Positions 9,336 through 24,300 of a stretch of DNA of 64,000 bases are shown here, in pieces. Origin of the DNA: Diplonema japonicum (lineage: Eukaryota > Euglenozoa > Diplonemea > Diplonemida > Diplonemidae); assembly GCA_964019335.1 (NCBI GenBank), contig OZ025697.1:310001-374000 (forward strand). Direction: 5' to 3'. Made by a program: the position numbers and the translations under genes. Numbering within the stretch: the stretch's first letter is position 1; the number at the start of each line of letters is the position of its first letter. The notes under the pieces are model-generated. The model had not been told where the DNA came from. It saw only the letters and a program-made list of their open reading frames with translations, and searched no databases.

Positions 9336-12300
9336 TCAGTTCAAAGCACTGTAATCGGTCGGATCGAGACCCGCTTGTGAAGGGTAGCTGCAGGACTCAA
9401 CAGAAAAGTAGGTCACCGTGAACCGGTGGATACCGTTATTCTGCTTCTTAATGTCAGGCGACCAGATCTGGAAATCCACCACCACTGTAGAATGCGGCCA
9501 CTTCACCAAAACATCCATCTCCTCAAAACTGTCCCCTCTCCCTTCACCAATACTGTTCACACCCGTAAGGTAAGGGACATGTTTGACAAAAACAACGCGC
9601 TCCGCTTGGCGGGGGGGATCGGTAGAGGATTCAGGCGGTTTGTTAGAAGCAATCTTCACTTCAATACCAGTGTCTTGATGTTCAGAATTGTCGGCGATAA
9701 AAAACCCCGCTTTTATTCGAATATGCGAACCCCCTGAAAGCGAGAGAATAGGGCTCATTAACGCGGTTCCAAAGTGTCGGTACACCACAACTCTTGACGA
9801 CAGGAATTTGTAGTTTTTAATATCCCATCTTACTAGAAGTTCGTCTGTCGCAAAGTCCAAGAGATCTTCGAAGTGAGAAATCCTGCAGAGCTTCGTCGTA
9901 CTGTCTTCCTCAATATGTTTTTCGTCGCAAGTTTCACCGCGCCACCCATAAGCGCAAGTTCCACAGTCGTGGCCTGACCAATGCCCTGCACACTGGCACC
10001 CGGACACCCCACACTTTCCGTTACCATTACATACCACTGTTTTTAGGACGCCGCGTGGGGTTGTCTTTTGAACTGCTCCCGGACAGGTACCAGCGTCGTG
10101 AAGGTTTTTCACGGCGAACCCTACCAAACCCACGGTGTCTACCTGAACCCGGCCTTCGCTTGCTGATGCGTTGACAACGAGTCTTATCACTTTAGACCTG
10201 TGTAGCACTGTGTGCTTGCCGATGCTGCTTGGGTTCAAAGACACCTTCGACATCAGGTGTTTGACCGAGCCCCCCTTCAAGGTGTATATTCTGGACAATC
10301 CGCTTTTAAAGAAGACCGGGTTCTGACGTTCCCATATCAGCTCGAAGTCGTTTCGGTTGACGTTGATCTGCGGGAGGGGGGGAAACAACAATTTTTTTTT
10401 TTTTTTTAAAAACACTAAAGTTTTGTTTACCGATGAAGACCCCACAGAGGGCGACGTTGAGGCAATCACATCATTATAAGGTGTGCTGTTGCCACGGTTC
10501 CCGATGGTGTCCGTTGCTTGTGCGGTGAGCTGAGGGGGGGTTTTTTTTTTCTTTTTTTCTTTTTATACCTTTGCGGCTCTTCTTTGCACGGTCAGAACCC
10601 CTTTTGTCCCGTTTGAGAATATGACGGGTTTTCCTGCGGAACCTCCTATCCCGGCGTCGGCACCCCCCGCAGCGGGTTGCGCCCATATCTGCACCACAGA
10701 CCCCGGGAAGTGGTTCTCAAACACCCACACATCAGTGATGAATACGGGGTCTGCATACTCCAACTCGATGTATCTTATTAATTTTTTTTTTACCCCCTTT
10801 TTTTTTTCCAACACGCATACTGCAACGACTCGTTCCACACTGTGTTGACGCACGTCTTGACGGATGACTTTACATCGCACGCAACCTGAAGCGGCTCCCA
10901 TGCTCGGTTCCTGTTGCTGGCATGTTTCCTGTGTTCGATTTCTTTCAAGCGAAGCAGCATACCCGAAGTATGTGTCGACGGCATCGGGCAACCCCAGCAC
11001 AGTGTGCACATTGCCTGGCTCTGTCTGGGTGGAGTAGTCGTTGACCTTGATAGGGTATTGGATGGGTCGGGTCTCTGTGGAAAACTGTCGGTTGTTTTCA
11101 GGGACGGGGTCGCCTTCTTCTCTTGCCTCTGGAGGGCGGAGTGGGGTGTCGCTGCCCTTACACTCTGGACCCGACCACCCTGAAGCGCATCGCCCACAGC
11201 TGTTGCCGCTCCAGAATCCACTTTCGCTGCTGTAGTCACACAAGCATTCACCGTTTTCGCATGTTCCATGTGCTCCGCAGTCGCCTTTTCTGTCGGTTCC
11301 CACTTGCACATTGCCGCATGTCCTCGGGACTGTGCTGCCTTCAACACATGTCTGGCATGCAGGACACGACTGCAGTTCATCTGTGTTCACATCCACCCAG
11401 TCGCACACACCCATGTTAGTGCATGACCTGCATGACTCTGTGCACCTGTTGTGGTGTTGGTGGCTACTCTTTTTTTTATCGTTTTTATCGTCTCACATAC
11501 GCGGTGTTGCAGCACAGCCCTCCCACGCAGTGTCCAGAGGCGCATAGTTTATCACTGTCACAAGCAGCACCAAGTGCCCTTCGTGGTTCACACCTGTGTC
11601 GCATGCAGTGGTACCCCTCTACACAATCAGAAGCCACCTGGCACACCACACTGCAGGTCTTCTTGGTACATCGGTACGGGCTGTATTGATTGGCAAACAA
11701 AGAAGAAAGCATACCGGCAGGTCTCGTCGATGCTGCACGCCACCCCATTAATCGGGGCTGAGCTGGGGGGTGCCCACCAAGGCATGAGCCTAGCGATTTT
11801 GAAGCCGCCATTAACAGGGATGGAGACCTTCAAACACTTCGCAGGCACGTCACCGATGTAGCATCTCCTGTCAATGCTGTCTGGGTCCTGGTACCCTTGT
11901 AGGAGGATATCTCCCTGCACGCACTTGGCACTGGCACAGTAGTGCAGTGGGGCGCAATGCACGTCAAGGTAGCAGGATGTCCTGCACACAGCATTATCGA
12001 GGGGTGCGATGCTCAAGGCGACACCGCATGCATACGGCGTGCAGAAGTCAGCGTCGGCCAATGCACAGCTACCACTGCTTGTGGACGAGCCAAGGAGGCA
12101 CTCACCATTGACACAGTGGTGCGTTCTCGCGCAGTGCGTGTCCACAGAACACGATGTTCTGCACGCAGATCCCGAGAAGTGCTGCTGGGTATTGTTCTTC
12201 CCGCAGCAGTATCCATTGCAGCTGTCGTGTGAGAAACAAAGGTTAGGATCGGCAGACACCACGCATGTACCGGAACCCGTTGCACTGTTTTCCGTGAAGT

Positions 12301-15300
12301 CGCCTGTTGCTGTCGAGCATTGTGATGCGGGCATCGGAAGGTCAGCAGCGCCCGCCAGTCGCAAGTAAGCAGGGATCACATCTTCGGGTGCCTTTGTCCG
12401 GAACACGCACACAGCGTCGCCATTGCAATGGGCATCCGACCAGCACTCCGTGTAACACGTGTTTAGAGAAGTATCGCAGCCGTATGAACCGCATATCGAA
12501 GGATCGGCCCTGCAGCTGCCTGCGATAGGCACAGTTGCGCCGGCAGGCTCACACGCGCTCTCCACGCACGCATAACCATCGATGCAGTGCGCGTCGAGAG
12601 TACATGTGATTTTGCACAAGTCGCCTGCTACAGGTGATGTGTACCTGCCACTGCCGCATACATACGGGTCACAGTACCTTGGTCGTCCGTAGCAGCTCGG
12701 GTCAGTTTCGGCAGTACATCTGTACTGCTTGAGAGGAGCACACTCACAGTCGTCAACATCAGCCGTGAGGAGGGGGCTGCCACCACAAGACACTTCAACA
12801 AAGACGGGCGAAGGACAAGGTGCCGAGAAGTACGCCCCACCCGGCCCTTTGGGTGTGCCTGCAGGGCAGAAGGTGACCGGGCACTGCGTACCAGGTAAGC
12901 ATGTCGTAGAAATGCGGACGTCAGCAGGACACTTGCAGGCGCGTGTGGCACTGATCCTGTCTTTTCCAGGCACCCATGTCCCCTCAGAGGGTAAGGGTCT
13001 GCCTCTGCAGTCTATTTCAACATCAGAAAACGTCACCTCCGGTGCACACAGCTTGGGCTCCGTTCCCGGCTCGCAAACAGGTGCTGGAGGTGGTGGACAC
13101 CCACAGGGATGCTCGACTACTCTGTTCAGGACAGGTGGGAAAGTGTTCTTGCAGTCTATAGTCAGCTGATCATGCCACTTGGGGCAAGCGTCCGCCGCAC
13201 AAAACCCTTCTGACCCTTCTTTGCAGGTGAATACAGGAAGAGGGCACCCGCACGGATCCTTTCCTGTGGTGGAACAGGGGAGTTGTTCAAGCTCAGGTGC
13301 AGGCCAGCCTCCGCAGTCGACAACTAAGTTAGACCCGAGTATAGCGTTCCAGTCGGGGCAGATGGGGGTCCCGTCCAGCTCTGTAAGGCATTTGATCCTT
13401 TCAGTACCATCGACCTTTTTCGGGCTGCCGTCTGCTTTAGTTGTGTTGATGACAGTGTCGGGCTTGCACATCGGGATGGGGGGCGAGTTGCATCCGCAAA
13501 AGTCTTCCTTTGTCTTCAGCCTGTAGGCGTGGATGTCGTGAACCTTCTGCAGGCAATTAATTTCCAGGGGCTGGGCGATCTCTGTGGGGCACTCAAAACA
13601 CTTGCTAGAGCGAGTGTCTTCAGGTATGTCACAGACGTCAGCGGGACACGACAAGAACAGGTTATACATATGCTTCGTAACGTTGATGTGTGCACCCTGG
13701 AATGTGATGTTCGCCGCTAAGGCCTCCGACTCGCTGAGCCTTTCTCCCTTAGGGCACAGGGTTGACGCCATATTCAGGCACCACTTAGGCACAACCGCCT
13801 TCCCAGCTGTCCCTGCAACACAGGAAATAAGCGTGGGGTCTGCACCACAAACGTCAGGGTCGGGGCAGCTTATGTACTGTGACGGGTACCCTTGGCAGTC
13901 GTATTGCACAACGGTCTCCACCTTGCCTTCTACAACACAGCATTCTGTGCTGTTCCCTTCGTCCTTGCAGACAGGGGCTTTCGAAAGCGGGCACCTGTTA
14001 TGTTTCAATCAATTCATCCTGCAGCTTCAAACATACCCACAGATGTCCTTTGCAATGGAAGGAAGGTCAGGTGCACACATGAAAGTGCAGTCGACTTCCG
14101 GGGCGGGGTCCTGCGTGGGTTGTGCTTGGTAGGACAAGACATACTTCCGAGTTAAAATACTCATCGATCACCCACCTGCCGCCAGCAGCACATGTTTTGG
14201 GACACGCCAAGTTGGATGTACAGTCCAGTGCTGTAAAGGTAGTGGTGGAATTCGATGACAGTACTGACTGATACGTGATGTAGTGGGGGTAGAATGGAGG
14301 CGGCGCACACTGCATGCAAGTCTGGCCTGTGTAACCCGGAGCGCAGACGCACTGTTTGTACATGGGGGACAGGGGGTTCAGCTCGCAGTATCCAGAAGAC
14401 ACACCACGGTAGCATGGCAGCAACGAGTGACACCTTGCACCGTCGCACGTCTTGTCGCTGAGGCAAGCAGCGACAGAACAACTCCCCGAGGTCCACCCAT
14501 CAGCGCATTTATCACACACATCACCAACCCAGTTCCCTCGATCAGCAGGAAGCACCACAGGACCTACAAGCCCTGCCGTCGTAATGACAGTACTCACAAA
14601 GTTGTTTGCAGTGTAGATGCGACTGCTCTCGTACGCCTCCCACCCCAAGGGCAGCGATGCGGTCGCTTCAGTCCTCACCTTCCATCCCATGGCGGTCTGC
14701 AACCTGGCGTTCCCCCAGTTGTTCACACCGGAGATGTCCGTCGTCCCTGGCTGTGTCGTCATCTGCAGTGATAGAATAACGTTGCCTGACTCCTTGATCT
14801 TCAAGTCCCTCATGAAGCCCTCGTATAGCATCGAAGGGGTGCCCGATGAGATGTCAGCGCCGATGGTAAGACCCTCCCTCATGAACAGTAAGGATCGCAT
14901 TTTTGGCTTGCCGTGCATGCCTGCAGGTGAAGAGGAAGCCCTGGGGGTGAAGATGTCCTTCCCGCCGATCGTCTCTACAGTGCCGATCTTCACGTCACCG
15001 TTTGCAGCGTCTAGCTCTACTCCGAGCATCAGCCACCTACCTGTTAAGAAGTCACCAAATCCTGGCGCCACAGCCCTCAGCACAGCACCAGTCCCATCTT
15101 GGACAGTCACTGTAACAGTGCCGCTCTTTAGCTCCCCGTCGCCTTCCGAGTTCATGTCTACGTGAATATGCGAACCGTCTGTGTGCGCAGCCCTAAGGAC
15201 CGTCATGGGTCTGTACAGGGCGGTGCTCTTCAACAACACATTGAACGAGAGCGTTGATAGGGGCGGCACAGGGCGGTAGTGCACCAACAGGAACATCCCG

Positions 15301-18300
15301 TGCACCTGAGAAGTGATTGTTTTAGTCTTTTACATTATCGACAATACCTTTATGTCAGCTGTTGCAGGGGCGCCCGATGTCGGGGATAGATCAACAATAA
15401 CCTTCATGTTCTTGATCTGTTGTGTTTGTGTCATGTGTTTCGAATGTGATACCTTGGCGGTGCTCTCCTCTTCCACAGCGAAGAAAGTGGCGTCGATCAC
15501 CGGGGCGAGACTGCCAGGAGTCAAGGTAGTGGACGTCACTGTGCTTTCGGCCAATGCGGTACCCGCTTTGCGGATGGTTCTGCTGCCGTCGGGGAACTCC
15601 AGCATGACCTTCATGTCCATGTTCTGGAAGACGTCTGCGACGATCAAAACCTGCAGACCGATGACTTCGCCTGTCAAGGTTGGGAAGTGGTAATCGTTCC
15701 CGAAGGACATTGACAGCGTGATCCCATCGCCGTAAGTAGGCTGAGACGTGCTGCCACCCTTAGAAGAGCGCCACAGGTGAGGGGTGTAGTCTTTCCATGC
15801 CGACATTCCTGTGCAGCAGTCAGAGATCCTGTACGAGAGGACATCGGGCGGAGTCATGAAGGTGTTTGTCGTCCTTGGGATTTCTGTAGCGCTGGACCAC
15901 TCGGCGAACGCACCCACCTTGTCCACCACTGGGATGTTTGTCACAAATAGCCTGACAGAATCTGCCACACGGGCGGTCAACGCGCCATTCTCGCCCCATG
16001 TCCCTTCTCCGAACCACAACGGCCACGTTGCCCCCGAAGGATCCGACTCCGGACATGCACTGAACAGACCTATGAACTCGTTCAGCAGCGGGTCGTTCTT
16101 CGAATACACACAAACACGGTCGGACTGGTGCTTGTCAGTGCGTCCCATTACTGTCTTGATACTGACAGGAGTCTCTGGTTTTGCGAGTGCTTCTTTGATA
16201 GCCACCTGAAGCTCTACATGTAACACGGCGACCCATTGTGTGCCATCACCTGAAGAGATGATCACAATCGTGTCGCCGGTGGTGTCCAGTACAGGTGGTG
16301 GCTTCCAGAAACCTCCTCCGAAAGTGTTGCCGTCTGCCTCAGTAAGGTAGCACCAGCTAGGCCCTGTTGTGGGTGAGGGGTTTGCGGATGTTGTGGCGGC
16401 GAAGACGTCGACACCGGTAGCGAACATATGCATAGGGCGGAATGGCTCTACTTTGCCAGCAAGCTCATTGGCCTTCATGACAGCTTCACCAATATGGCCA
16501 TCGCCAGCCCATGCGCCGCCGACCACGGCAGCACCCACCGTCCTCCCAGTAGCACTGTCGACAAAGAACCTACAGTACCTCACAACGGTTGCTTGGCCGA
16601 ATGTCGAACACGTGCAGTGCCCTTTGGAGCACGTAAAACCCGGACATTCAGGCTGCAGGTAATACAACCCGTCGTGCGGCCTGCCTAAGTTAAGAAGCGT
16701 ACCGTCTGGGTTCAATTTGTAGCTCTCGACCACATGGTGGCATGATTTGTAAATGGAAGCTTGGTCGGGAGCACCTGGGAACCTGTTTGTAGTTCCGTCA
16801 GGCATCTTGCTTGAGATGGGATACCTCATAAAGTATGAGGTGTCGAAGCGCATTGCCGTTCGGATTCTTATAGACTGCACGCCTTGGTCTTGCCCGAAGC
16901 AGATGCATTTCCCGTCGCCTCTACAAATACCATGCCCAGAACACTCCTTTCCGTTAGGTCCGATGGCACATTTGCTGGTGGTGCACCTGGTGCCTTCGTA
17001 GCCTTCAGCACAGCGTTCGCAGTTGGGTCCAGACCAGTAGCCGTTGATGGCGTCTGTGTAGCATTCGCAAGGGGACGGGAGTTGTTGGCAGAAAGTGTCG
17101 CCGCAGAGAGAGATAAAGGTGGGGGAAGCTGTGTCGGAGACCTTCCCGCCGCAGCACGACGTGAGCGCGTGCTGCAGACAGTAGCGGTCGTACTCTTTCG
17201 TGCTCTCAATGTCGTTCGCGTCGTTGGTGCAGATCCCGTTGTAGTTGCAAGTGGATGCATCACACTTCGGGGCCTCTATGCACATTGGGATGCCAGTAGC
17301 ACATGGCGATTCGCATGTATCGCACGGAAGCACCCCATCCGGGCACACAGGGTCACCGTGCAGACAGGTGAGCGGTGGGCTCTTTACGCGGGTAGGCCCG
17401 CACACCACATCAGAAATAGGGGACCCGTCTTTTTTCAGCGCCGTTGTCGAGTACCTTGTGTGCACGTCATAATCTTCAGAAGGCTCCAATGATATCGAAT
17501 CAAAGGCCACTAGACAGTCCGTGCCGCTAGTGACAGCTGCCGTCGTCACTGCGTCGTACTTGATACACCGCAGCTTAATGACCGCATACAGGGTACCCAA
17601 GGGTGCCACGTGGGTCAGAACCATCTTCCCCCATGACGGGTACTGCTGTCTGTTTGTAGGTGAACCTGACACTGTCACCAAGTCCCTTCCGAACTCGTCA
17701 CGGAAGGACAGCTCGATGACACCAACATCTTCAGTGGGGACGCTGTGTGCCTGACTCATGTGCGTGATCTGTGCAATGAGGGTGTGTTCCTTGAGAGGGA
17801 TTAGCGTGGATGCTGTCTTAGACGTCACGTACATCATCTCGGCGGAGTGCCGACCGGAGCTCTGCCCTGTCGCGGTCACCTGTGAGTAGAAATACACATC
17901 TCCAGCAGCAGGGGCAATAGGACTCCCCTTGAAAGAGAGCCCACCGTAACGCGAAGCTGCTATCCAGTTCCCTGTGTATGCAGGTTGCGAGTTCCTTCCA
18001 TTGTCAGTTGCATCCCACCCCATTGCCCCGGGCACGCTCATGTCAACACCAAACGTGATCAACGGGACTGTCGGGTTAGATGCCGACAGTTGGCTTGCCA
18101 CCTCCTCACCGCCCCCGTTCAGCAAGCCTACAAAAGGCGCTTCATTGTACACAACACTGAAGCGTGCTAAGCTCAGAGGATTATTGGTATCTTTTTCGTC
18201 GACGTTCCCAAATGGGAAAGAGCTCGTCGGTGTGAAGTGATTGTGTTGCGAGCCGTTGACGCTCATGGTGGCGTAGTAGTTCCTGCAATTCCACACCTGC

Positions 18301-21300
18301 TGCAAGGTGGTCCCCACTTTTGCCACTTGAATAGGGAAGACGTCTGTGACCTGCGTGAATGCAGCGTCGCAGTCGACCAAGTTGAGCATCTCGTCCACCA
18401 AACCGACAGAGACCTCCCACGCGTTGCCTTTGATGGCGCTCTTTGCTTGTTCTGCGCACACGAGGGATGCAGGCCACCCAGGCCGCACGGGGATCTTCGC
18501 AGTAGAGCTACCCTTGAGACCAGGCACAGCACAGCCCACGGTGATCACATCAGGTGCCGTGGGGTACCAGATACTGTTTATCACCACTGAATAGTCCAGC
18601 CCTGTGAAGCCACACCCGTTAGCGGCATGTGCTGTCTGGTTGCATGACGAGGGCACTGCATATGTCGTCTTAAGAGCACCGAAGAAAGTTGCTTCTGGAG
18701 TGTCTTGGCTGACTTCAACCCCAGTGGAAGGCTCCAACGTGGACCCCACTGGCTGCACATCAAGGTCGCTGATAGTGTTGGTGAGAATCCCTTTCGGTTT
18801 GATCCTCACCTGCAAGAAAGTCGACTCCACGCCGCTCACGGCACCTGGCGGGTGCTGGCTCAGCTGCTCTGTCGGAAGCCTTGCACCAAATACTCTGATG
18901 TCGTAGACCAGTGCGCTGTCCACGCGCATCTCCAAGAACGGTGGCACGATAGGAGGACCTGTGAGGTCAGTCCACTCGGTCACAGTGTACGTGCTTTTTG
19001 ATACACCGTCCACGAAGATCTCCGCCACACCTACCTGGGAACCAGAGATGGGTTTGTTTGAGATGCCTTCAAATGTAGCAGCGTATGAATGCCACCCGTC
19101 CATCCAAGAGGGGTCCATCTCAACAGAAGCCACAGTGTGACCAGGCGGAACATCCAACTTCAAGAAGTGTGTTTGGAGAGGTTCTTTGCTGAATTCAACG
19201 TACCAAGAAAACTGCGAGTTGTGTAGAAGGATAGACCTTGTCTCTGCGTCAGGTCGCAGCGACAGGAACTTCGCCCACAGCTCTAAGGTGAAGGCGTTCT
19301 GGGAGACTCTTGGAAGTGACGCACCGGGAGCCAATCCCGTAAGGCACATACTTGCAGGCGGCGTGATAGTACTGGTACTACACCCATAAAGCGAACCACC
19401 TAGGATGGAGGCCGCTTTTACATCCCTGTTGGCAGAGCTGCTGGCAGCTTTATTGAGCTGTCCCTTCCCGTGTGTGAGGTGGAGGGAAACAGATATCCCT
19501 TCGGTCCATGTGTGCACACCATGCCCATACTTGTCTTTGATCTGGACACGGTAGGTTTCGAGGTTGGATGGCCCGGCAACGTGTTCCCCCGGGAAGCCAA
19601 GGAATTCACAGTGGTCGGCCTCCGCTGGTGTGAACAGGACAGCACTGGAGGTGATCGTAATGTCAGTACGACACTCCGCAGTGTCGCACTTGTCAATGTA
19701 GGAAACAACGGTAAACCTGAACTGCAGCAGCACTGGGTGGTTTACGTGCAGTCCCGTGAAGTGCGCTACACCATCCGATGAGATGGCTACAATGGTGCCG
19801 TCGATAGACCCGCTCAGCAGAGGGCTGTGAAGCTTCGTCCCCAAAACAGGCACAAGGTTGCTTTTGGTAGTTGCCAGCAACACAGCCCCGCTCCCGACCC
19901 CGACACCCGTCACTAGGGGGTCAATACGTACACCCACGCCATTGTGTCCCGTGTTTGCGTTCCCGTCTACGATCTTGATCTCCGCGAAGAAATGTTCGTT
20001 CACACGCATCTCGCTCAGTACAGGCGAGTCGATCACCAGTGACTGGGGACACCCCGGGCTCACCATAATAGGTGTGATCGGAGCAAGTCCTGCAACGAAG
20101 GTGTATGGGGTAGCCTCCTGTTTGAACACAATGCTCTTGACGGTAGTCGTCGTGAGCGGGAAGGACACATCGCAAAACGTGTCATCGTTACCTTGCGAAG
20201 AAGCACGCGTCCTGTCGATAGCATACTGGCACGAAACAGGCGTCCCACCATCCACGACCGAGACTACAGACACACCGTTCGCCTCTGAAGCTTCCAGCTT
20301 GCGGAAGCTTGCACTCAGGAGCCTCACGCGGAAAGAAAGAGTTGAATTTACTCTTATCGGGCATGTGATGCTAGGGTTTGTGAGCACTGTAATGCGCTTT
20401 GCCTCGATCACCACCACATCGACGGAGGTGCTTGTCATGCTCGGTGCCTGCGGGTCGTCTTCGCCGGCAGTGCTCAAGCGGCGGCACGTTACAGTCAACG
20501 TATGGGTTGCTACGTTCATGAAGGCGAAGTTGTGCCTGAACCAAACAGTGGAGGGCTCAGTGAGCACTTCATTGCCGTCATCATCGTTGCCATAGTGCAT
20601 GTGCAGCCTGGGAACAAGTCCCGCGTTGTCGTCGAGTCTTATGAGTTGCGGCGACTCGAGAGTACACAGCTGTGCGTACCTCAGAGTATCGATGGCAGGG
20701 TTGCCATACTTGTCGACCGATCGCACTTTTAGACCGACGTCCAAGGCTTGCCCTTGAAGAGCAGTCTCATCGTAGTGCACTGCGGTCAACGACGTAGGTT
20801 CATTGTGGATCACTTCCACTGTCTTACTGACGACCTGCACCTCCATGGTGCAGGCTGTTCTCGCTGTGATCGTGTGGGAGGGCACCACCCTTAAGGAAGG
20901 CGCCGCCTTCGTGGATGTCACAGTGAAAACGAAGGTGCTGGCGTCGTTCGAAACAAGCGATGAAACGTAATCCGCGCTATCGATCGTGACCGCGTAAGCC
21001 TCCAAGTTGTGCACAAAGTTAATCTTGTTGCGGTAACGGTCGAGCACCGTGACCGTGACGGTGAATGGCTTTCCAGCAATAACATTTATGGGGAGGTCGG
21101 AGACCTCGATGTATGCAGGTAAGCACGATAAAATGATGACGTCCAACTTCGGCGGGTAAGGGTCCATAGGGACAGCGATAAGCCAGTGAGGTGCGATAGC
21201 CTCGAGAGAAATTGTTTCGGCACTGGTAAAACTCAGTCCTGAAAATGTTCTTCTTCCGGATTGAAGTACGCCAGTCAGCTGCTGTGTTTGAATGGATCCA

Positions 21301-24300
21301 AGCGTTCCTTGACGCGATCTAATGCTCACCTCACCGACGAGCTCATCAGCGTTCCAGTCGATCGACGGATGCGACCACGAGACAAGGTTGTTAAACTCGT
21401 CAAACGCGCTTACCTGCACCGAGAACTGCTGCAGCGCACCGCAATCCAGACACAGTGCATTTCCTTGCAGTGTTTCGTGCACAACGGGTTGCTTCTGCCA
21501 AGCTTCGATTTGCAGCCTGCTAGGCTTGCTCGGTGGGAATACGCGCGTAAACACACCTGTGCAAAGCTCCGAATGGTCAGTCAGATGCACCCTATATGTG
21601 AATAGCACTGATCTAGAATCCTTCACGTACTTCAAGCTGATAAAGGACAGCGAGCTGTGAAGGGCATTGACTTTCGTGGCACCGACAAGAGACGCCATGT
21701 CATTTGTCTCCACAGTTGCCGTCACACCTGTCACATAAGCGGCATCAGACTTGCAAGGCAAGTGAGAGGAGCAGAGGAAAGGTATTTTAACGCACTCTGA
21801 AACAACATCCCATTTTGGCACTTGGTGTCCATTGGTCACTACCCTTCGCAGAACCACGCACTTGCTTCCAGCCTCGATGGCTGCAATGTCAGCTTGCGAC
21901 GGTTTTGTGATCCACGCGGAGTAGCTAGGTCTAGGCTCATCGATAGGGAGGTTGTCGGCATTGATCAGAACTTTGGTGCCATATACGGAGCGCACCCCCA
22001 CATGCAGCCTGATCATGTCCAGGTTCACTTTCTCCAGAACGATTTCCTCCTCCTCGCTGTTTCTTGTTGTTGCAGTTTCGTGGCACGTCATCGCTGCACT
22101 CAAACACCTCGGCCCTTCACCCACAGGGTTCCCCATCAGGTCGAGTGTTGTGACCGAGAATGTGAACGACTCTCCTGTGGGGTATGCAGGCTGGGTAGGT
22201 TCAGTGATTTTGCAAGCAGAAAGCTTGCCAGGGTACACCTTGACTTCCAGTGTGCATTGCGCTGCATCGGTTGCTTGGATGTAGAACGTCCGTGTGACAT
22301 ACAGCGCGCCGTCTGGGATCTTGGTGTGGTAGGTCAGACCTTCGAATACGGCTGAGCCGTCGGCTTTGCTTGCAAGGTCGGTCGGCGTGTTGCCGGCTAT
22401 GTTGCGGAGCTCGCCGCGGGTGCTGGTCGTGTAGTCAAAGGTGGGATCGACCATCGAAAAGGTTGTTTCGTGCGCCACAGGAACTCCGTTAGTAGAGTAG
22501 AGTTGCGCGTTGATGTCGAAAGCCTCGCCTGCACGCACTTCGTGGACACCACCGCAGCGTATCGCCAAGTGTCCCACGTGCGCCGTACAGCTAGAGCTTC
22601 GCAAGTTAGACTTAATACGGAAAGCAAGTGTCGGGGTGCATTTCGGGTCGAAGTTCGGGTCTGCCATACACTCATTGTAGATCTCCTCTTCAGGAACCCA
22701 CACAGCGTTGTCGAACACAGCCACGCCCTGCTCGGACACCACTGGTGTACCTTTCACAACCCTCCCGACATCAGGCTCCAGCTCCACCCTGTATCCAGCT
22801 TCGATCGCAAATATCTGATCCCCGTTTGCCCCGCCGCAATACTCATCGCCTCCAACCGACCCCAAGCATCGCATGGCGCACTCCCTCTCAGGTTGCTCCA
22901 CTCCGCCGGACAACGGCATCCTGCCACATAGACACACCTTTCCACCGCGGAGTCCTATCAGGTCGTACCCCTCGGCAACACATGCATCTGCGCACTTTTG
23001 TGGTGTCAATTCACCCACAGGAATCTCTTGCGATAGTGTGGCACCAGAGAAACAGCCTACAGGGACAAGCTCGTTCGCTTCCGACGTGATGATGTTTCCA
23101 TCCGTGTCTATGATGTTGACGGTGATCGTGGGTAGGGGGCTGCCGATGCCGATGCGCGGCGGGGGGAGGTCAGCAAGGGAGCAGACTTCAGGCGAGATGA
23201 TCTTCGTGCAGCAGGGTACGCCGTGCGTGACTAAGATGTCGTCGGTCAGGGCAGAGATTACGTCGCAGCCCTCCGAGCGGATAGTAAGGAAGATGCTGCC
23301 CGCCTTGGACCATTTCGTGGACACTGTCGCACGCCCGTCTACCAATGCAGCGTCGCCGATGACAACACTGCCTTCGATACCTGACTGGCTCACGGAGACT
23401 TCAAGTTGCGAGTCCAAACAGCCTGCATGGCCATATATCCCGCTCGTTGCTTTTGTCAACACGTTTCCGCACCTGTCCTGGAGTGCCACCTCTAGGTCGA
23501 ATGGGTGTGAGCTTTTCACCACGCCTGGTGGCTGCTCGACGATGACTAGCTTGAAGGCAGGACCAGTTTGGAACTCAATGACATCTGTGTGAATAGTAGG
23601 CCTTGGGTGGGGAACCGTGATGCAGCTGTGGTCGGAGCACTGCTTTCTACAAGAAGGCATGTCAGGCACAATGTCGTTCTTGGGAATGCTCGACGAGCAG
23701 CCAATGCCGTACTTCGAGCACGTCTCGTACACAAGATCGGTATCCAACGCAGACAGGGTGATGGGTTCTGCTTTATTGTACCCGATGCTGAAGCTGACAA
23801 GCCCCTTTTCTGATATCTTAGTAGTCTCACCGGTTAGTTCACCAGTCCCCCCTGCGAGGCTGAGGGTGATCTTGTGTGATGTATCAAGCTGACGGTTGTC
23901 CCAGAAGTCCACAACTTCAAAATTCACGCTTAGCCTGCCTACGAAAGCGCAGTCAGGTGCAGGTACTCCACTCGGCACAGAGAGCGCCCTGAGGTGGTGT
24001 GGTTCACCCGCAGTGATGGTGATAGGCAGCGTGTACTGTATTCCGCACGAGGGCCTCGTCGAGTGGAAAATTTCCAGCTCGATAGTCTCAGCGTAGTTGT
24101 GCCACAGGCCGGAGAACTCTATCCTGTGCGAATCGATAGCGTGCGAGATTTTTTCATGGAGGCGGAAGATAGCGACGTTCGTCCCCTTCTGGTTGATGTT
24201 GGCTCCTTGGCACGTAGCTGACGACACAGCTGTGTGGCTATTGAACTCCTCCAAGCACCCGTAGATGTCATCACCGTACTTATCTTGCGCTACAATGATA

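Noticed and set aside
10563..15305. Separate EGF-like genes downstream of the giant frame
   Set aside because: Their first codons are not ATG, they lack leaders or acceptors, and all join in phase by short introns.
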